Numbered from the stretch's first letter, positions 35,169 through 44,432 are shown. The stretch is DNA of 64,000 nucleotides from Pseudomonas lactis (GCF_001439845.1 NZ_JYLO01000001.1:62001-126000); one strand, 5' to 3'. Notes: a model not told the origin generated them from the letters alone. A program made the numbers and translations.

Positions 35169-36068
35169 ATGGCATTGCAGGCAAATTGGGACGATCTTCG
35201 ACTGCTGCTGGCAGTCTCACGGCGCGGCAGCTTTTTACAGGCAGGCCAGTTACTCGGTATCGCGGCCTCTACCGTCTCCCGCCGCCTCACCCAACTGGAA
35301 ACCGCCCTGGGCGAGCCACTGGTGGAACGCGGCGTGGAAGGCTGCCGGCTCACCTCCCGAGGCCAAGCCCTGGTAGACGTCGCCCTGGCAGCCGAATCCG
35401 GCCTGCGACGCCAGGCCCCCGTCGACGGCACGCCAGCAGCCCTCAGCGGCACCGTGCTGGTGAGCGCCGGCGAAGGCTTTTCTGCCAGCGTGCTCGAAGC
35501 CGCCAGCCGCTTCACCGCGCAGCACCCAGGCTGCTCCGTAGAACTACAGGTCACCCCCGACTTCCACAAAATCGTACGAGGTGTGGCCGACATCGCCATA
35601 CGCACCGCACACCTGGGTGAGCCTTCCCTGATCTACCGAGGGCTTGGCAAACTTGCCTACGGCGTGTTCGCCACCGCCGAATACCTGCAACGGTTTCCTG
35701 CGCTAACTCCCGCCACTGCCGCCAGTATTGCCTTGCTGCCACCGCTGGACCTGCTACCGCAAATGCGCGCCGCGAAAGCTGCGGGGCTGGACCATGCGCC
35801 GATTAGGGTGAGTTCGTTTGCGGTGCAGCTTGAATCGGTGAGGCGGGGGATGGGGGTGGCGGTGTTGCCGCGTATTTTGGCGACGGGGTTGAGTGAGGTT
35901 TTTCAGGAGATAGAACTGCCGGCGATGGAGGTTTATTTGGTAACGCGGCCGCAGGCGTTGAAGCAGGGGCATATTCGGGGGTTTTTGGGGGTGTTGGAGG
36001 GGGTGTTGCGCGGTGAAATTTCAAGCCTGGAAAAGCAGCATTCCGGGAATTCATCAAGGCCTTCGTAA
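35169..36068 (+). CDS. LysR-family transcriptional regulator
   Basis: A 299-aa regulator. The N-terminal winged HTH (NWDDLRLLLAVSRRGSFLQA, ASTVSRRLTQLE) is followed by a LysR substrate-binding domain (SGTVLVSAGEGF onward). The start at 35169 gives the standard length. Divergent arrangement with the SDR gene, with a 116-bp shared promoter region, is typical of LysR control of its neighbour. Confidence 0.9.
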   Translation: MALQANWDDLRLLLAVSRRGSFLQAGQLLGIAASTVSRRLTQLETALGEPLVERGVEGCRLTSRGQALVDVALAAESGLRRQAPVDGTPAALSGTVLVSAGEGFSASVLEAASRFTAQHPGCSVELQVTPDFHKIVRGVADIAIRTAHLGEPSLIYRGLGKLAYGVFATAEYLQRFPALTPATAASIALLPPLDLLPQMRAAKAAGLDHAPIRVSSFAVQLESVRRGMGVAVLPRILATGLSEVFQEIELPAMEVYLVTRPQALKQGHIRGFLGVLEGVLRGEISSLEKQHSGNSSRPS

Positions 36069-36176
36069 TATTCAACCCATCGGGATGTAGGCGCTTAGCC
36101 ACTCGTAGCAACATTGAGTTGCGCGTGCAAGTGGCTCACAAAAAAGCCCTGGGTCTTAAGGCCTCGGGTGTTTCAT

Positions 36177-36317
36177 TCATATCTGGCTCCACACTTCTGC
36201 GGCGATGGTGCTGGCGTCCTTTGACATTTCCAACACACCAATGCGTTCTTGCCATTCCTCGAATTTGACAGGTAGAAAGGACGCATTTGTAATGCGCAGC
36301 GCAGCTTCGGTGATATA
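36177..36317 (-). pseudogene. Possible protein-coding remnant after the alginate-lyase-like gene
   Basis: On the minus strand the frame of the lyase-like gene stays open for 46 codons past its stop (RYITEAALRITNASFLPVKF, then EEWQERIGVLEMSKDASTIA) and ends at TGA 36177-36179. The composition looks protein-like but there is no start codon or ribosome site. It could be the 3' end of a deleted gene. Nothing else is seen in 36069-36320. Confidence 0.3.
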
Positions 36318-36320
36318 CCT

Positions 36321-37541
36321 CTAAGGCATTAACTGCATCTCCGACAAACCGTATTCCCCCAACGAATACAGCAACGTCCCATACCCCAGCTGGACGTAGC
36401 CAGCCCTGTCAGCACCGTAATCCCCGCCACCACCTTCCACTTGGCCGTTATTTGCCATGGCCTGCACATTCGGTGCGCTGAGGCCCTTTCGCACGGCGTA
36501 GTGGTTGTAGAGCAGTTCCCATATCGGACGGGGTTCGCCGCGATGATCGGCCGAGATGACGGTCTGTTTGAAGCTGCTGTTGGGGATGGGGGTAAACGGC
36601 ACCTCCTGGCCAAGGTTGTACTTGGCCACATACTCGGCGCCCTGCAGCACGCGGTTGTTCTGGTAGCCGAACAGGTCGTTGCCCTGGCTCCAGGCCATTT
36701 GGCAGAAACTGCCGAGCAGGGCTATGTCGAGCATGGCGTGTGACTGATCACGTCCGCTTTCCTGGACTTGGCCAAGGCCATCGCCGTAGAGCTTCCACAC
36801 CGCGTGTGCGATGGCGCCGTTACCGGTGCCGTGCTTGAAATAGTCGACGGCCTCGTTGTATAGATCGCGGCGGTCGGTCAGTACGCCGATGGCCAGCATC
36901 GAGTTCATGTTGGCTAGGTCCCAGCTAGCCCCATGATGATCAGGCCGGGCGCCGTCGTGGCTCACCAGGAAGTCATGGTTGATGGGGTAGAACACAGTGA
37001 GCATCATGCCTTGAAAACGCTGGAAATCTTCCGCCCGCCACTTTGGGTAGCTGCGCAGCAGTTCGGCCGCGTTGGCCAGTTGGTAGCCGTACAAGCCTGC
37101 CACCAAAGCTCTGCCGGGCTTGTCTTTGATCGCGGTGAGGGTCAAGGCCCACTGGTTCAAAATACTCACGGCCTTGTCGGCATACGCCGGGTTGTTGGAG
37201 ATCTGCCAGCGCAGGGCCAGTGCATACGCGGCGGCTGCGTCGTTGAACAGAACACTGTCGTTATTCGGGCCGCCTGAAGTGCGGTACACCACCGGCACCG
37301 GGTTGGGCTGCCAGTCTAATGAGGCATGGGGGTTGGCGATCAGCTTCTGCCAGCCTGCCAGCCACGGCTGGTTATAGTTGGCCAGCTTCTCGCGTATCCG
37401 CGTGAAGTCCTCCCGGGTCTGGAGCAGGCCAGGATGCACGAACGCTTCGGTATGCAGGGTGGGGGAGGCTTGACTGCCGATACTCATCAATAGCGCATAG
37501 AGCAGCACGGCTCTTTTGGACAGGTACTTCAAACGGATCAT
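36321..37541 (-). CDS. Alginate-lyase-family secreted protein
   Basis: A 406-aa protein with signal peptide (MIRLKYLSKRAVLLYALLMS, cleavage near QAS). Start 37541 is chosen because an upstream in-frame start would bury the signal. It belongs to the (alpha/alpha)-toroid alginate lyase superfamily: ILNQWALTLTAI, INHDFLVSHDG, DHHGASWDLANMNSMLAIGV and EGGGGDYGADRAGY. The NNHxY motif of classic AlgL is not seen intact, so the polysaccharide cut is uncertain. It lies beside mipA on the same strand, 60 bp from it in the opposite reading order. Confidence 0.8.
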   Translation of the reverse strand: MIRLKYLSKRAVLLYALLMSIGSQASPTLHTEAFVHPGLLQTREDFTRIREKLANYNQPWLAGWQKLIANPHASLDWQPNPVPVVYRTSGGPNNDSVLFNDAAAAYALALRWQISNNPAYADKAVSILNQWALTLTAIKDKPGRALVAGLYGYQLANAAELLRSYPKWRAEDFQRFQGMMLTVFYPINHDFLVSHDGARPDHHGASWDLANMNSMLAIGVLTDRRDLYNEAVDYFKHGTGNGAIAHAVWKLYGDGLGQVQESGRDQSHAMLDIALLGSFCQMAWSQGNDLFGYQNNRVLQGAEYVAKYNLGQEVPFTPIPNSSFKQTVISADHRGEPRPIWELLYNHYAVRKGLSAPNVQAMANNGQVEGGGGDYGADRAGYVQLGYGTLLYSLGEYGLSEMQLMP

Positions 37542-37654
37542 CGTGTGTACGCCCTGATGGGGAGAACCTTGCGCGGTCTGAAAAGCCATTCGCACAGGAC
37601 TGGAATCTGCCCCAGGGATAGTTCAGATGAAGCCTGCATACCCGGGGCTTGTTG

Positions 37655-38467
37655 TCAGAACGTGTAGTTGATTGCAAACAGGCCCAAGCCTGCGGTTTCG
37701 CGCCTTACCAGCGGGCTGTCGCTGGCCTGGTCAGCGTATTGAGTCAGCGTCAGGCTGGCCAGCGTTGACCAGTGCGCGTCGAAGGTGTGCTGCCAGTTCA
37801 AAGCAGCGGAGTAGGCATAGATCCCGGCGTCGGCGGCGTACTTGCTGTAGATCGAGCGTTGGCTCTGAGCCTGGGTGACGCCGAAGAACGTCTGGTTGTA
37901 GCGGCTATCGCCGGCATGGGCGTCGATGGCCAGGCTCAGGGTGTCGCGGTCTGTGTGCAACAAAATGCCTTCCAGGCCAAAGCGGTAACGGTTGCCTCGG
38001 TGCTCGCCGGCCATGCGCAGTTTGGCTTCGCCGTTGACCGACAGCCAGTCAAGCAGTTGTTGGCTGAGGGTAAAGTCGGCGACGGTTGCGCCGTTGATAT
38101 CGCCCATACCTCTGAGCTCGTCGCCGCCCGGGCTGGTGATGCTGTCCTTCTCTTTGCGGCCCAGGTCGTAATTGATCGCTGCGCTGGCGCCGAAGCCACT
38201 GTCGGATTGAAATTGCAGGCCCACGCCGCGAGTGGTGTCGGCGAACAACGCTCCGTGCTGGATGCTGAGCATCGGCAGTACGAGCGGACGGTAGCGGTCA
38301 GCACCCATGTAGCGAGGCGTGACACCCATGCCAAGGCCCAGGGTAACGGTGGTTTCTTCGGCTGTCGGGCTGGCGTCGGTCGCCTGAGCCTGGGGCGCGA
38401 GCGCGCAGCACAGCAGCGTGACGGCGCCCCACAGAACGTTGTGGGTAGGGGAGGTGGTGAAGTTCAT
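37655..38467 (-). CDS. MipA/OmpV-family outer-membrane protein
   Basis: A 270-aa beta-barrel protein with a signal peptide (ending near AQA/TDAS), the MipA/OmpV pattern GLGMGVTPRYMGADRYRPLVLPMLSI split across the first strands, and a terminal Phe (FAINYTF). ATG 38467 with TAGGG upstream is preferred to TTG 38473. MipA proteins are often under a neighbouring two-component system, here encoded divergently at 38686. Confidence 0.9.
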   Translation of the reverse strand: MNFTTSPTHNVLWGAVTLLCCALAPQAQATDASPTAEETTVTLGLGMGVTPRYMGADRYRPLVLPMLSIQHGALFADTTRGVGLQFQSDSGFGASAAINYDLGRKEKDSITSPGGDELRGMGDINGATVADFTLSQQLLDWLSVNGEAKLRMAGEHRGNRYRFGLEGILLHTDRDTLSLAIDAHAGDSRYNQTFFGVTQAQSQRSIYSKYAADAGIYAYSAALNWQHTFDAHWSTLASLTLTQYADQASDSPLVRRETAGLGLFAINYTF

Positions 38468-38685
38468 GGTCAAGCCCTATGTGCAAAAGAAGACAACAGT
38501 GCGCCCGCCGACGCGCGACACAACGCCTCCCTCTGATCGAGCTGTTCAGGCCCGTTGATAGGCTTGGACAGCGATGCAGTGGTCGGCATAAGATCGGCTC
38601 GCGAAAGCGGGCGTAGGGCAATACTGGCAGCGCACTTTCAATAAACCGTTCGTAAATTATCAAGGTTTCATCAAGAGGCTTCTTT

Positions 38686-39375
38686 GTGTCAGGAAAACGT
38701 ATCCTCATCGTCGAAGACGACGCCGACAGCGCCAACATTCTCGAAGCCTACTTGCTCCGCGATGGCTATGAGGTGGCCCTGGCCGAAGACGGCCAGCGCG
38801 GTCTGGACCTGTACAAAAGCTGGCAGCCCGACCTGATCCTGCTCGACGTGATGCTTCCGCGCTTGAGCGGCACCGAGGTGTTATCCGCCGTGCGCCGTAG
38901 CAGTGACACGCCGGTCATCATGGTCACGGCCATGGGCGACGAACCGGAAAAGCTCGGTGCCTTGCGTTATGGCGCGGACGACTATGTGGTCAAGCCTTAC
39001 AGCCCGCGCGAAGTGGTGGCGCGGGTGCACGCGGTGTTGCGGCGCACCACCGGCAACCAACCGGTCGAACACCTGCTGCGCCATGAAAACCTGCGGGTGG
39101 ATCTTGTTGCGTTTACCGCGGCCATTGAGCAGGGCGAAGCACCACCGCAATGGCTGGACCTGACCCCAACGGAATTTAAGCTGCTGGTGACGTTGCTCAA
39201 GACGCCGTCCAAGGCCTTCACTCGTGATGAGTTGCTGGAAATCTGCCTACCGGAAAGCGAAGCCCTGGCCCGCGTCGTCGACACCCACGTGCACAACCTG
39301 CGCCGCAAGCTGGAAAACCACGGCATCACCGGCGTTCTGGTCACGGTGCGCTCCATTGGCTATCGATTCAGGTAA
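38686..39375 (+). CDS. OmpR-family response regulator
   Basis: A 229-aa regulator starting with GTG (38686). The receiver domain (about 1-120) shows EDDAD, the phospho-acceptor Asp in LILLDVMLP and the switch Lys in VVKPYSP. The winged-helix DNA-binding domain (about 130-229) has LDLTPTEFKLLVTLL and VDTHVHNLRRKLE, ending SIGYRFR. It is coupled with the histidine kinase 5 bp downstream. BaeR-like regulators beside MipA are known. The 218-bp gap to mipA (38468-38685) would hold the controlled promoters. Confidence 0.92.
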   Translation: MSGKRILIVEDDADSANILEAYLLRDGYEVALAEDGQRGLDLYKSWQPDLILLDVMLPRLSGTEVLSAVRRSSDTPVIMVTAMGDEPEKLGALRYGADDYVVKPYSPREVVARVHAVLRRTTGNQPVEHLLRHENLRVDLVAFTAAIEQGEAPPQWLDLTPTEFKLLVTLLKTPSKAFTRDELLEICLPESEALARVVDTHVHNLRRKLENHGITGVLVTVRSIGYRFR

Positions 39376-39380
39376 CGCAC

Positions 39381-40556
39381 ATGCTTGAGCAACCGCGGGT
39401 CAACGACAAACCCATGTGGCGCTGGATCGGCCTGCGCATGAGCCTGCTGGCGATCGGCGCGGTGGTGGTGATCTCGGTGTGCATGTGGATCAACGTCACA
39501 CTGTCGGACTGGTATTTTGTGCAGCATCTGCCGCCTGGGCCGCGTGAGGAGCTGCTGGCGTTGCGCGCCGAGCCAGAGCTCAATGAGGCACGCTTGCGTC
39601 AAGTGGTTGCCCAGTACTATCCGCTGGACTATTTCCAGCCGGCTATCGCCAATCGCGACTGGCTGATACTGATCGGCCTGGTGCTGGCCGCGATCCCTAT
39701 CATCATTGGCTTCGGCCTGTGGTTTTCGCGGCCCTTGTCCAGCCAGTTCTCGGCAATTGCCCAGGGCGCCCGGCGAGTCGCCGGCGGTGATTTCCTGACT
39801 CGCCTGCCGGTGCACCGCGACGCGCCCGACGAGCTGCAACGGCTGGTCAGCGACTTCAACAGCATGACCACGCAACTGGAGCGCTATGAGCGCGATGTGC
39901 GTGAATCCAGCGCGGTCATTGCCCACGAACTGCGCACACCCTTGAACGCCGCCATGGGGCGCGTGCAGGGTATGCTCGATGAGGTATTCCCCAGCGATGC
40001 CATGCAGTTGGGCATGGTCAAGCGTCAGCTCGATCAACTCAGAAAGCTGGTGGATGACTTGCACCTGTTGTCGATGGCTCGTGCTGGCCGGCTGGTGCTG
40101 GAGCGCAGCGAGTTTTCTCTGGCAGCTCTGGTGGCGGAGCGGTTGGCGTGGTTCCAGCCGCAGTTGGATGAGGCTTGCGTGCTGACGCAGGTCAGTATTG
40201 CTGATGGGCTTCGTATGCATGCCGATCGTGATCGCCTGGGCCAGGTGATCAACATTCTGGTCGATAACTTGCTGCGTTATGCGGCCGGGGGAGGCGAGTT
40301 GAATGTAACGGCGCGCCGGGTTCACGGTTCGGTGGTGATTGAAGTCGGTGACCGAGGGCCAGGTATCGAAGCCCAGCATCTGGACAGCGTGTTCGACCGC
40401 TTCTGGCGTGCAGAGCGCTCCAGGGCACGTTACTCGGGGGGGAGCGGGCTAGGCTTGTCCATCGCCCGTGCGATCTGCCAGGCCCATGGCGGTACCATTA
40501 CTGCCCGCAATCTGGCCGAAGGCGGTACGCTGATCAGGGCGGAGGTTCCTGTGTAG
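39381..40556 (+). CDS. Sensor histidine kinase
   Basis: A 391-aa membrane sensor kinase. Two membrane helices (about 17-38 and 92-112) enclose a short periplasmic domain. A HAMP region follows, then the H-box VIAHELRTPLNAAMG with the phosphorylated His, and the ATPase domain with N-box INILVDNLLRYA, G1 DRGPGIE and G2 GGSGLGLSIA. It is the partner of the upstream response regulator and probably senses envelope conditions controlling mipA. Confidence 0.92.
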   Translation: MLEQPRVNDKPMWRWIGLRMSLLAIGAVVVISVCMWINVTLSDWYFVQHLPPGPREELLALRAEPELNEARLRQVVAQYYPLDYFQPAIANRDWLILIGLVLAAIPIIIGFGLWFSRPLSSQFSAIAQGARRVAGGDFLTRLPVHRDAPDELQRLVSDFNSMTTQLERYERDVRESSAVIAHELRTPLNAAMGRVQGMLDEVFPSDAMQLGMVKRQLDQLRKLVDDLHLLSMARAGRLVLERSEFSLAALVAERLAWFQPQLDEACVLTQVSIADGLRMHADRDRLGQVINILVDNLLRYAAGGGELNVTARRVHGSVVIEVGDRGPGIEAQHLDSVFDRFWRAERSRARYSGGSGLGLSIARAICQAHGGTITARNLAEGGTLIRAEVPV

Positions 40557-40704
40557 GCGTTTCTTCTTTGCTTGAGACCGGCGCTCAAGACGGTGAAATC
40601 GTAATGATCGTAGAGCTGGAAAACTGCTTGGGAAAAAGGGGATTTATTTTCACCTCTCCTATCCCGACGCGACTCAACACTCTCTCACCACCCACCAAAC
40701 GCAC

Positions 40705-40739
40705 AAAAAAGCCCCAGATCTCCCGACCTGAGGCTTTTT
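40705..40739 (-). terminator. Intrinsic terminator of the tRNA-Arg gene
   Basis: Read on the minus strand, AGCCTCAGGTC and GATCTGGGGCT form an 11-bp stem (with G-U pairs) and a GGGA loop, flanked by A and T runs. It lies just past the tRNA 3' end. Confidence 0.8.
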
Positions 40740-40750
40740 CATTTCATATC

Positions 40751-40827
40751 TGGTGCACCCGGCGGGATTCGAACCCACGACCCCTGCCTTCGGAGGGCAG
40801 TACTCTATCCAGCTGAGCTACGGATGC
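40751..40827 (-). tRNA. tRNA-Arg (anticodon CCG)
   Basis: On the minus strand the sequence starts GCATCCGTAGCTCAGCTGGA, contains the anticodon arm CTGCC-CTCCGAA-GGCAG with anticodon CCG, the T arm GGGTTCGAATCCC, and an encoded CCA end. The acceptor stem pairs GCATCCG with CGGGTGC. The length is 77 nt. It decodes CGG. Confidence 0.97.
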
Positions 40828-41043
40828 TTGTGCGGGCGACATCATACCCATGTCGACCTGATGCGTCCATTCCAGCGTTTTCCCCGCCCCCTGTCGTCCA
40901 TTTCCGACAAAAAATGGCTAATCGCCACCCTCATTCACAACTCCCCGCGCCGCGCGTCCCTTTGTTTGCTTTGCTCTTGTGGCTTTAAACCGCTTCCACG
41001 CCGCAATTCCTCAGGTGAACGCATGCATTCCAAAGGAACCGTG

Positions 41044-41739
41044 ATGCTCGATCTCCCGCTCAGACAAACCCTGCTGGCTCGCTCCGATTTGTTTCGAGGT
41101 ATGCCGGAGCATCTCTTGCGCTACGTCGCCACCCATATGGTGGAGCGCACGCTGGATGATCGTGAGCTGTTGTATTTCAAGGACGACACCCTCGAATTCA
41201 TTGCGTTGGTGGTGGAGGGTCGGATTTATTCGGTGGTGCATGGGCCGGATGGGCGCGAGCAGATTATCGGCAGTACCGGGGTCGGGCAGGTGGTGGGGGA
41301 GACGGCGTTGATCAAGGATCATGGGCGCGAGTCTTCTACCTTTGCCAGCGGGCCCACGCGGTTGTTGCAGTTGGGTAGCCGGCATTTTGCTGTGTTGTTT
41401 GAGGAGCCGGTGTTTCTGCGGCGCCTGTTGATGCTGATGATGCTGCGGTTGCTGCACGCCATCGAGTTGTTGGAGTTGGTGTGCCTGCATCGGCTGGAGT
41501 CTCGGTTGGCGCGGTTTTTGTTGGCCAACCTGGGTGAGATCGACCTGGCGTTGGCTTTGCCCAGTGTGTCGTTGCCCGCAAGCCAGGGGGTGTTGGCGTC
41601 GATGCTGAACACCAGCCGGCCCAAGCTGAATGTGCAGCTGCAAGTGTGGCGGCGTAGTGGGGTGATCAGCGGCGATCTGGAGCGCATGGTGATCAACGAT
41701 GTCGAGCAGTTGCGGCGCAAGGCTTTTGCGCTGAATTAG
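41044..41739 (+). CDS. Crp/Fnr-family transcriptional regulator next to the R-body cluster
   Basis: A 231-aa regulator. A cyclic-nucleotide-binding-like fold spans about residues 15-125 ([40 protein letters not shown]) and a C-terminal winged helix includes [23 protein letters not shown] 41044 follows AAAGGAA at good spacing; an in-frame ATG at 41023 is possible. No N-terminal Fe-S cysteine cluster is seen, so it is not Anr-like. Position just before the sigma factor and reb genes suggests it controls them. Confidence 0.85.
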   Translation: MLDLPLRQTLLARSDLFRGMPEHLLRYVATHMVERTLDDRELLYFKDDTLEFIALVVEGRIYSVVHGPDGREQIIGSTGVGQVVGETALIKDHGRESSTFASGPTRLLQLGSRHFAVLFEEPVFLRRLLMLMMLRLLHAIELLELVCLHRLESRLARFLLANLGEIDLALALPSVSLPASQGVLASMLNTSRPKLNVQLQVWRRSGVISGDLERMVINDVEQLRRKAFALN

Positions 41740-41826
41740 TTGTGGTGGTGTTCCCCAGGTAACAGCGTACCCCCGTCGAGCCCTCGCAGACTGGCCCTTC
41801 ATCAAGGATGCACAGGAGTGCTGGCG

Positions 41827-42369
41827 ATGGGGATGACTGTTCAGTTCAAGGATCAATGGGCCGCCGATGACCGTTTGTTCGAAGCGAGTTGGCGCGCTGT
41901 GCACGGCGAGCTAAGGCGCCGGGCGTTGCGGCGGGCCAAGGGCAATCTGGATCAGGGCCAGGAGTGGTTGTCGGCCACGGCGATCAAGGCCCTGCTGTTT
42001 TTTCGGCGTTCGCCGGAGCGCATTCGCGACCCTGAGGGGTTTCTGTTTCTGGTGCTCGACCATGTGTTTCTCGACAGCGTGCGGCGCAGCAAGCGCGAGG
42101 GGCGGTTGTTCGATGATTCGGTGGACCTTGAACACGATCACCTGGCCGCGCTCGCCGTGCCCTGCGCCTCGGTGCTGGAGCGGGTGGAATGTTATGAGCG
42201 CCTGGAGCATATCGAGGCGCACGTCGCACGGTTACCGCTGTTGCAGCAGCGCTTGTTCGAGATGCGTTTTGTCGATGACCTGCCTTACCCGCAAATCGCC
42301 GCCGAGCTGCACGTGAAGCTGCCGCTGGTGCGCAAGCGTGTGCAACTGCTGCGCGATGCGTTGCGCTGA
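41827..42369 (+). CDS. ECF-like RNA polymerase sigma factor
   Basis: A 180-aa protein. The start at 41827 has AGGAG (41814-41818) eight bases upstream. Region 2 is seen as SATAIKALLFFRRSPERIRD and FLFLVLDHVFLDSVRRSKR. Region 4 is LPLLQQRLFEMRFVDDLPYP, ending VRKRVQLLRDALR. It sits between the Crp/Fnr gene and the first rebB and probably directs transcription of the R-body genes, as regulator genes are commonly linked to reb clusters. No anti-sigma gene is visible. Confidence 0.8.
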   Translation: MGMTVQFKDQWAADDRLFEASWRAVHGELRRRALRRAKGNLDQGQEWLSATAIKALLFFRRSPERIRDPEGFLFLVLDHVFLDSVRRSKREGRLFDDSVDLEHDHLAALAVPCASVLERVECYERLEHIEAHVARLPLLQQRLFEMRFVDDLPYPQIAAELHVKLPLVRKRVQLLRDALR

Positions 42370-42472
42370 AGGTGATTCACACATGTTGGCGTGGGGCGTT
42401 CTAGTGATATGAGCGCAGCACGCCGCCGCTATCCACACCCAAACCTGGGTGAATGCCATCAAGGAGAGATGT

Positions 42473-42700
42473 ATGACAGAGGTCAACAGCCAGATCACCG
42501 ACGCGGTCACTCAAACCAACGTCAAGGTGGTGGCCGAGGCGCCGGCCCAGGCCATCGCGTCGCTGTACCAGGTGGCCAGCAGCGCGGCGGGCCTGTCGTT
42601 GCAGAATGCGGTCAACAGCCAGCAGGCGATGAATCAGATTTCCAACGCGGTGATCTCCAAGGCCGTGGCGCTGATCATGCAGATTGGCGAGAAGGGCTGA
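42473..42700 (+). CDS. RebB-family R-body protein 1
   Basis: A 75-aa protein with the RebB signature VNSQITDAVTQTNVKVVAEA at the N-terminus and an Ala/Gln/Asn-rich helical rest. R-bodies are coiled ribbons built of such small proteins, first known from killer endosymbionts of Paramecium. AAGGAGAG lies 5 bp before the start. It is the first of the structural genes. Confidence 0.88.
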   Translation: MTEVNSQITDAVTQTNVKVVAEAPAQAIASLYQVASSAAGLSLQNAVNSQQAMNQISNAVISKAVALIMQIGEKG

Positions 42701-42718
42701 GCCCTCGGGAGATCGATT

Positions 42719-43291
42719 ATGTCGTGGTTCAGCAGAAAGAAACCCGCCGCCTCCCAAGCAACGCCCGCCGCCGATCCACCTGCGCCGGCGCCCGCTGCAC
42801 CGGCCTCGCGCTCGATCATGGCGCGCATGAACGAGCACCTGCTCAACCAGGTGAGCGCACCGTCATCCGACAGCACGGCGGCGCTCAATAGCCAGATTGT
42901 GCAGGCGGTGCAGTTCACCAATTCGCAGAACTTTGCCTATGCGCCGGCGCAGATCGCGGTGCCGGCCGACATGATGATCAGCCAGGCGGCCGGGCTGGTG
43001 GCGCAGGCGGCGGCGGGGTACTTCGACGGGGTCAGCAAGATCGCGTTGGCGGCACAGGCCGTGCTGCTCCAGCAAATGACCGAGAACATCGTCAAGGACA
43101 ACCTGCCAGCCGCTGCCGAAGACGCCTTGGGCGCCCTGGCCACCGACCTGCTGGTGGGCGCCGCTGCCGCCGTGGCTGCCGCTGCCGGTGCGATGGAGGC
43201 CGAAGCCGCCAGCGTGGCGATCGACAAGATCGACCAGAGCATCGCCAAGTACGCCAGCACCCTGGCCAACCGGGCCGCGCCAGCGGCTTGA
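42719..43291 (+). CDS. Larger Reb-like protein
   Basis: A 190-aa protein. A basic and proline-rich head (SWFSRKKPAASQA, PAPAPAAPA) precedes a RebB-like core (LNSQIVQAVQFTNSQNFAYA, about 62-81) and a long Ala-rich helical tail. The core resembles the RebB start motif NSQITDAVTQTN, so it is probably an R-body component or assembly factor. It lies 18 bp after rebB 1. Confidence 0.7.
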   Translation: MSWFSRKKPAASQATPAADPPAPAPAAPASRSIMARMNEHLLNQVSAPSSDSTAALNSQIVQAVQFTNSQNFAYAPAQIAVPADMMISQAAGLVAQAAAGYFDGVSKIALAAQAVLLQQMTENIVKDNLPAAAEDALGALATDLLVGAAAAVAAAAGAMEAEAASVAIDKIDQSIAKYASTLANRAAPAA

Positions 43292-43373
43292 ACCGAGCAC
43301 AGCGCTCCAGCGTTCTGCTGGGGCGGTGCAACAGCAACTTGAAAGCAACTTTTCTTGAGTGAGGAGCGACATC

Positions 43374-44000
43374 ATGCAGCCTGGAGATATTATTTTTTCT
43401 GTCAAACAAGATGACGACAGCGCAACGCGGGCGTTTATCAAAGCCGGTCAACTGGTCAAGGCCAAGGTGTTCTCGCAGGACACGACGTACCTGAATGTGG
43501 TTCACCCAGCGATTGCGGTGAGCGACACCCTGGTGATCGAAAGTGTCGGCAGCGGCCTGGCCCTGACCGACCTGAGCCTGGAAAAGCCGCCGCGTTCGGC
43601 GATGGTGTTTTCCTGTGTGGATACCGAACTGGGCGAGGCGGCGACGGTGGCTGCCAAGCAGTTCTATTTCGACAAGATCGGCGGTGATATCCGGGGCCGT
43701 TACAGCGTGTGGAACGCGATGATCTCAGCCTTTCGGCGCTGGACTTCCGATACCAGCCTGGTGACGCGGATCAACGAGTCTATCGACATTGGCAGCGGGT
43801 CGTTTTGTTCGCAATTCGCGGCCAACTGCTATGAAGTCGGCAACCTCTATAACGAGGCCAACCTGCTACCGCCTCCGCCTGCCATTTTCCCCAACCAGCC
43901 CAGCGCCATAACGCCTGCGGAGTTGGCGACCTTCTGTGATTCGTCGCCGCACTTTTACTTTGCAGGTTTCTGGCAGGACAACGTTGAGGTGCGGCTTTAG
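43374..44000 (+). CDS. Permuted papain-like (YiiX/NlpC-P60 type) enzyme in the R-body cluster
   Basis: A 208-aa protein starting MQPGDIIFSVKQDDD with GAGGAG upstream. The order GDIIF, NVVHPAIAVSD (His), LVIESV and then SGSFCSQFAANC (candidate catalytic Cys) fits circularly permuted NlpC/P60 or papain-like hydrolases such as YiiX, which act on amide or lipid-ester bonds. No signal peptide is seen, so it works in the cytoplasm or is delivered by the R-body. It could be the toxic cargo or a processing enzyme. Confidence 0.7.
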   Translation: MQPGDIIFSVKQDDDSATRAFIKAGQLVKAKVFSQDTTYLNVVHPAIAVSDTLVIESVGSGLALTDLSLEKPPRSAMVFSCVDTELGEAATVAAKQFYFDKIGGDIRGRYSVWNAMISAFRRWTSDTSLVTRINESIDIGSGSFCSQFAANCYEVGNLYNEANLLPPPPAIFPNQPSAITPAELATFCDSSPHFYFAGFWQDNVEVRL

Positions 44001-44040
44001 CGGGCGTGTCGCGGCCAAGGCATCTCCCAAGGAGGTCGAT

Positions 44041-44352
44041 ATGCAACCCTCGGTTCTGTCCACCGACGACCGCCAACGGCTCGAAGCGATGCTGCGCAAC
44101 CCGCAGGTATTCGCCGGAACGCCCCAGGCCATCGTCGACGAAACCCTCAAGCGCGCCACCCAGGTGCTTGAGCAATCGAAGGCCAACGAACAAGCGCTCA
44201 AGACCGCTGCCCAGCAACGTGAAGCGGCCCTGCGCCAGGTGTTGGACGGCGCAGCTCCCGACCAGGACGCGCAACGCAAGGAAGTACAGGCACTGATCCA
44301 AGGGTTGATCGCCCAGATTGAAGCGGCGCTGGGCCCCACTGCAAAACCTTGA
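44041..44352 (+). CDS. Small helical protein of the R-body cluster
   Basis: A 103-aa hydrophilic protein, almost entirely predicted coiled-coil or helix (LEQSKANEQALKTAAQQREA, KEVQALIQGLIAQIEAAL). AAGGAGG lies 6 bp before the ATG. The family was not recognised. Its place between the papain-like gene and two rebB genes suggests a scaffold or chaperone role, by inference. Confidence 0.65.
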   Translation: MQPSVLSTDDRQRLEAMLRNPQVFAGTPQAIVDETLKRATQVLEQSKANEQALKTAAQQREAALRQVLDGAAPDQDAQRKEVQALIQGLIAQIEAALGPTAKP

Positions 44353-44432
44353 CCCCGCGTTTCACAGCGCCTGTTTCGCAACGTTCATTGATGAACACGG
44401 AATGCACCGTGTACTAAATAAGGAAATTGATC

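Noticed and set aside
40568..40816. Open frame covering the tRNA region ([13 protein letters not shown])
   Set aside because: This is the well-known false translation of the tRNA antisense strand.
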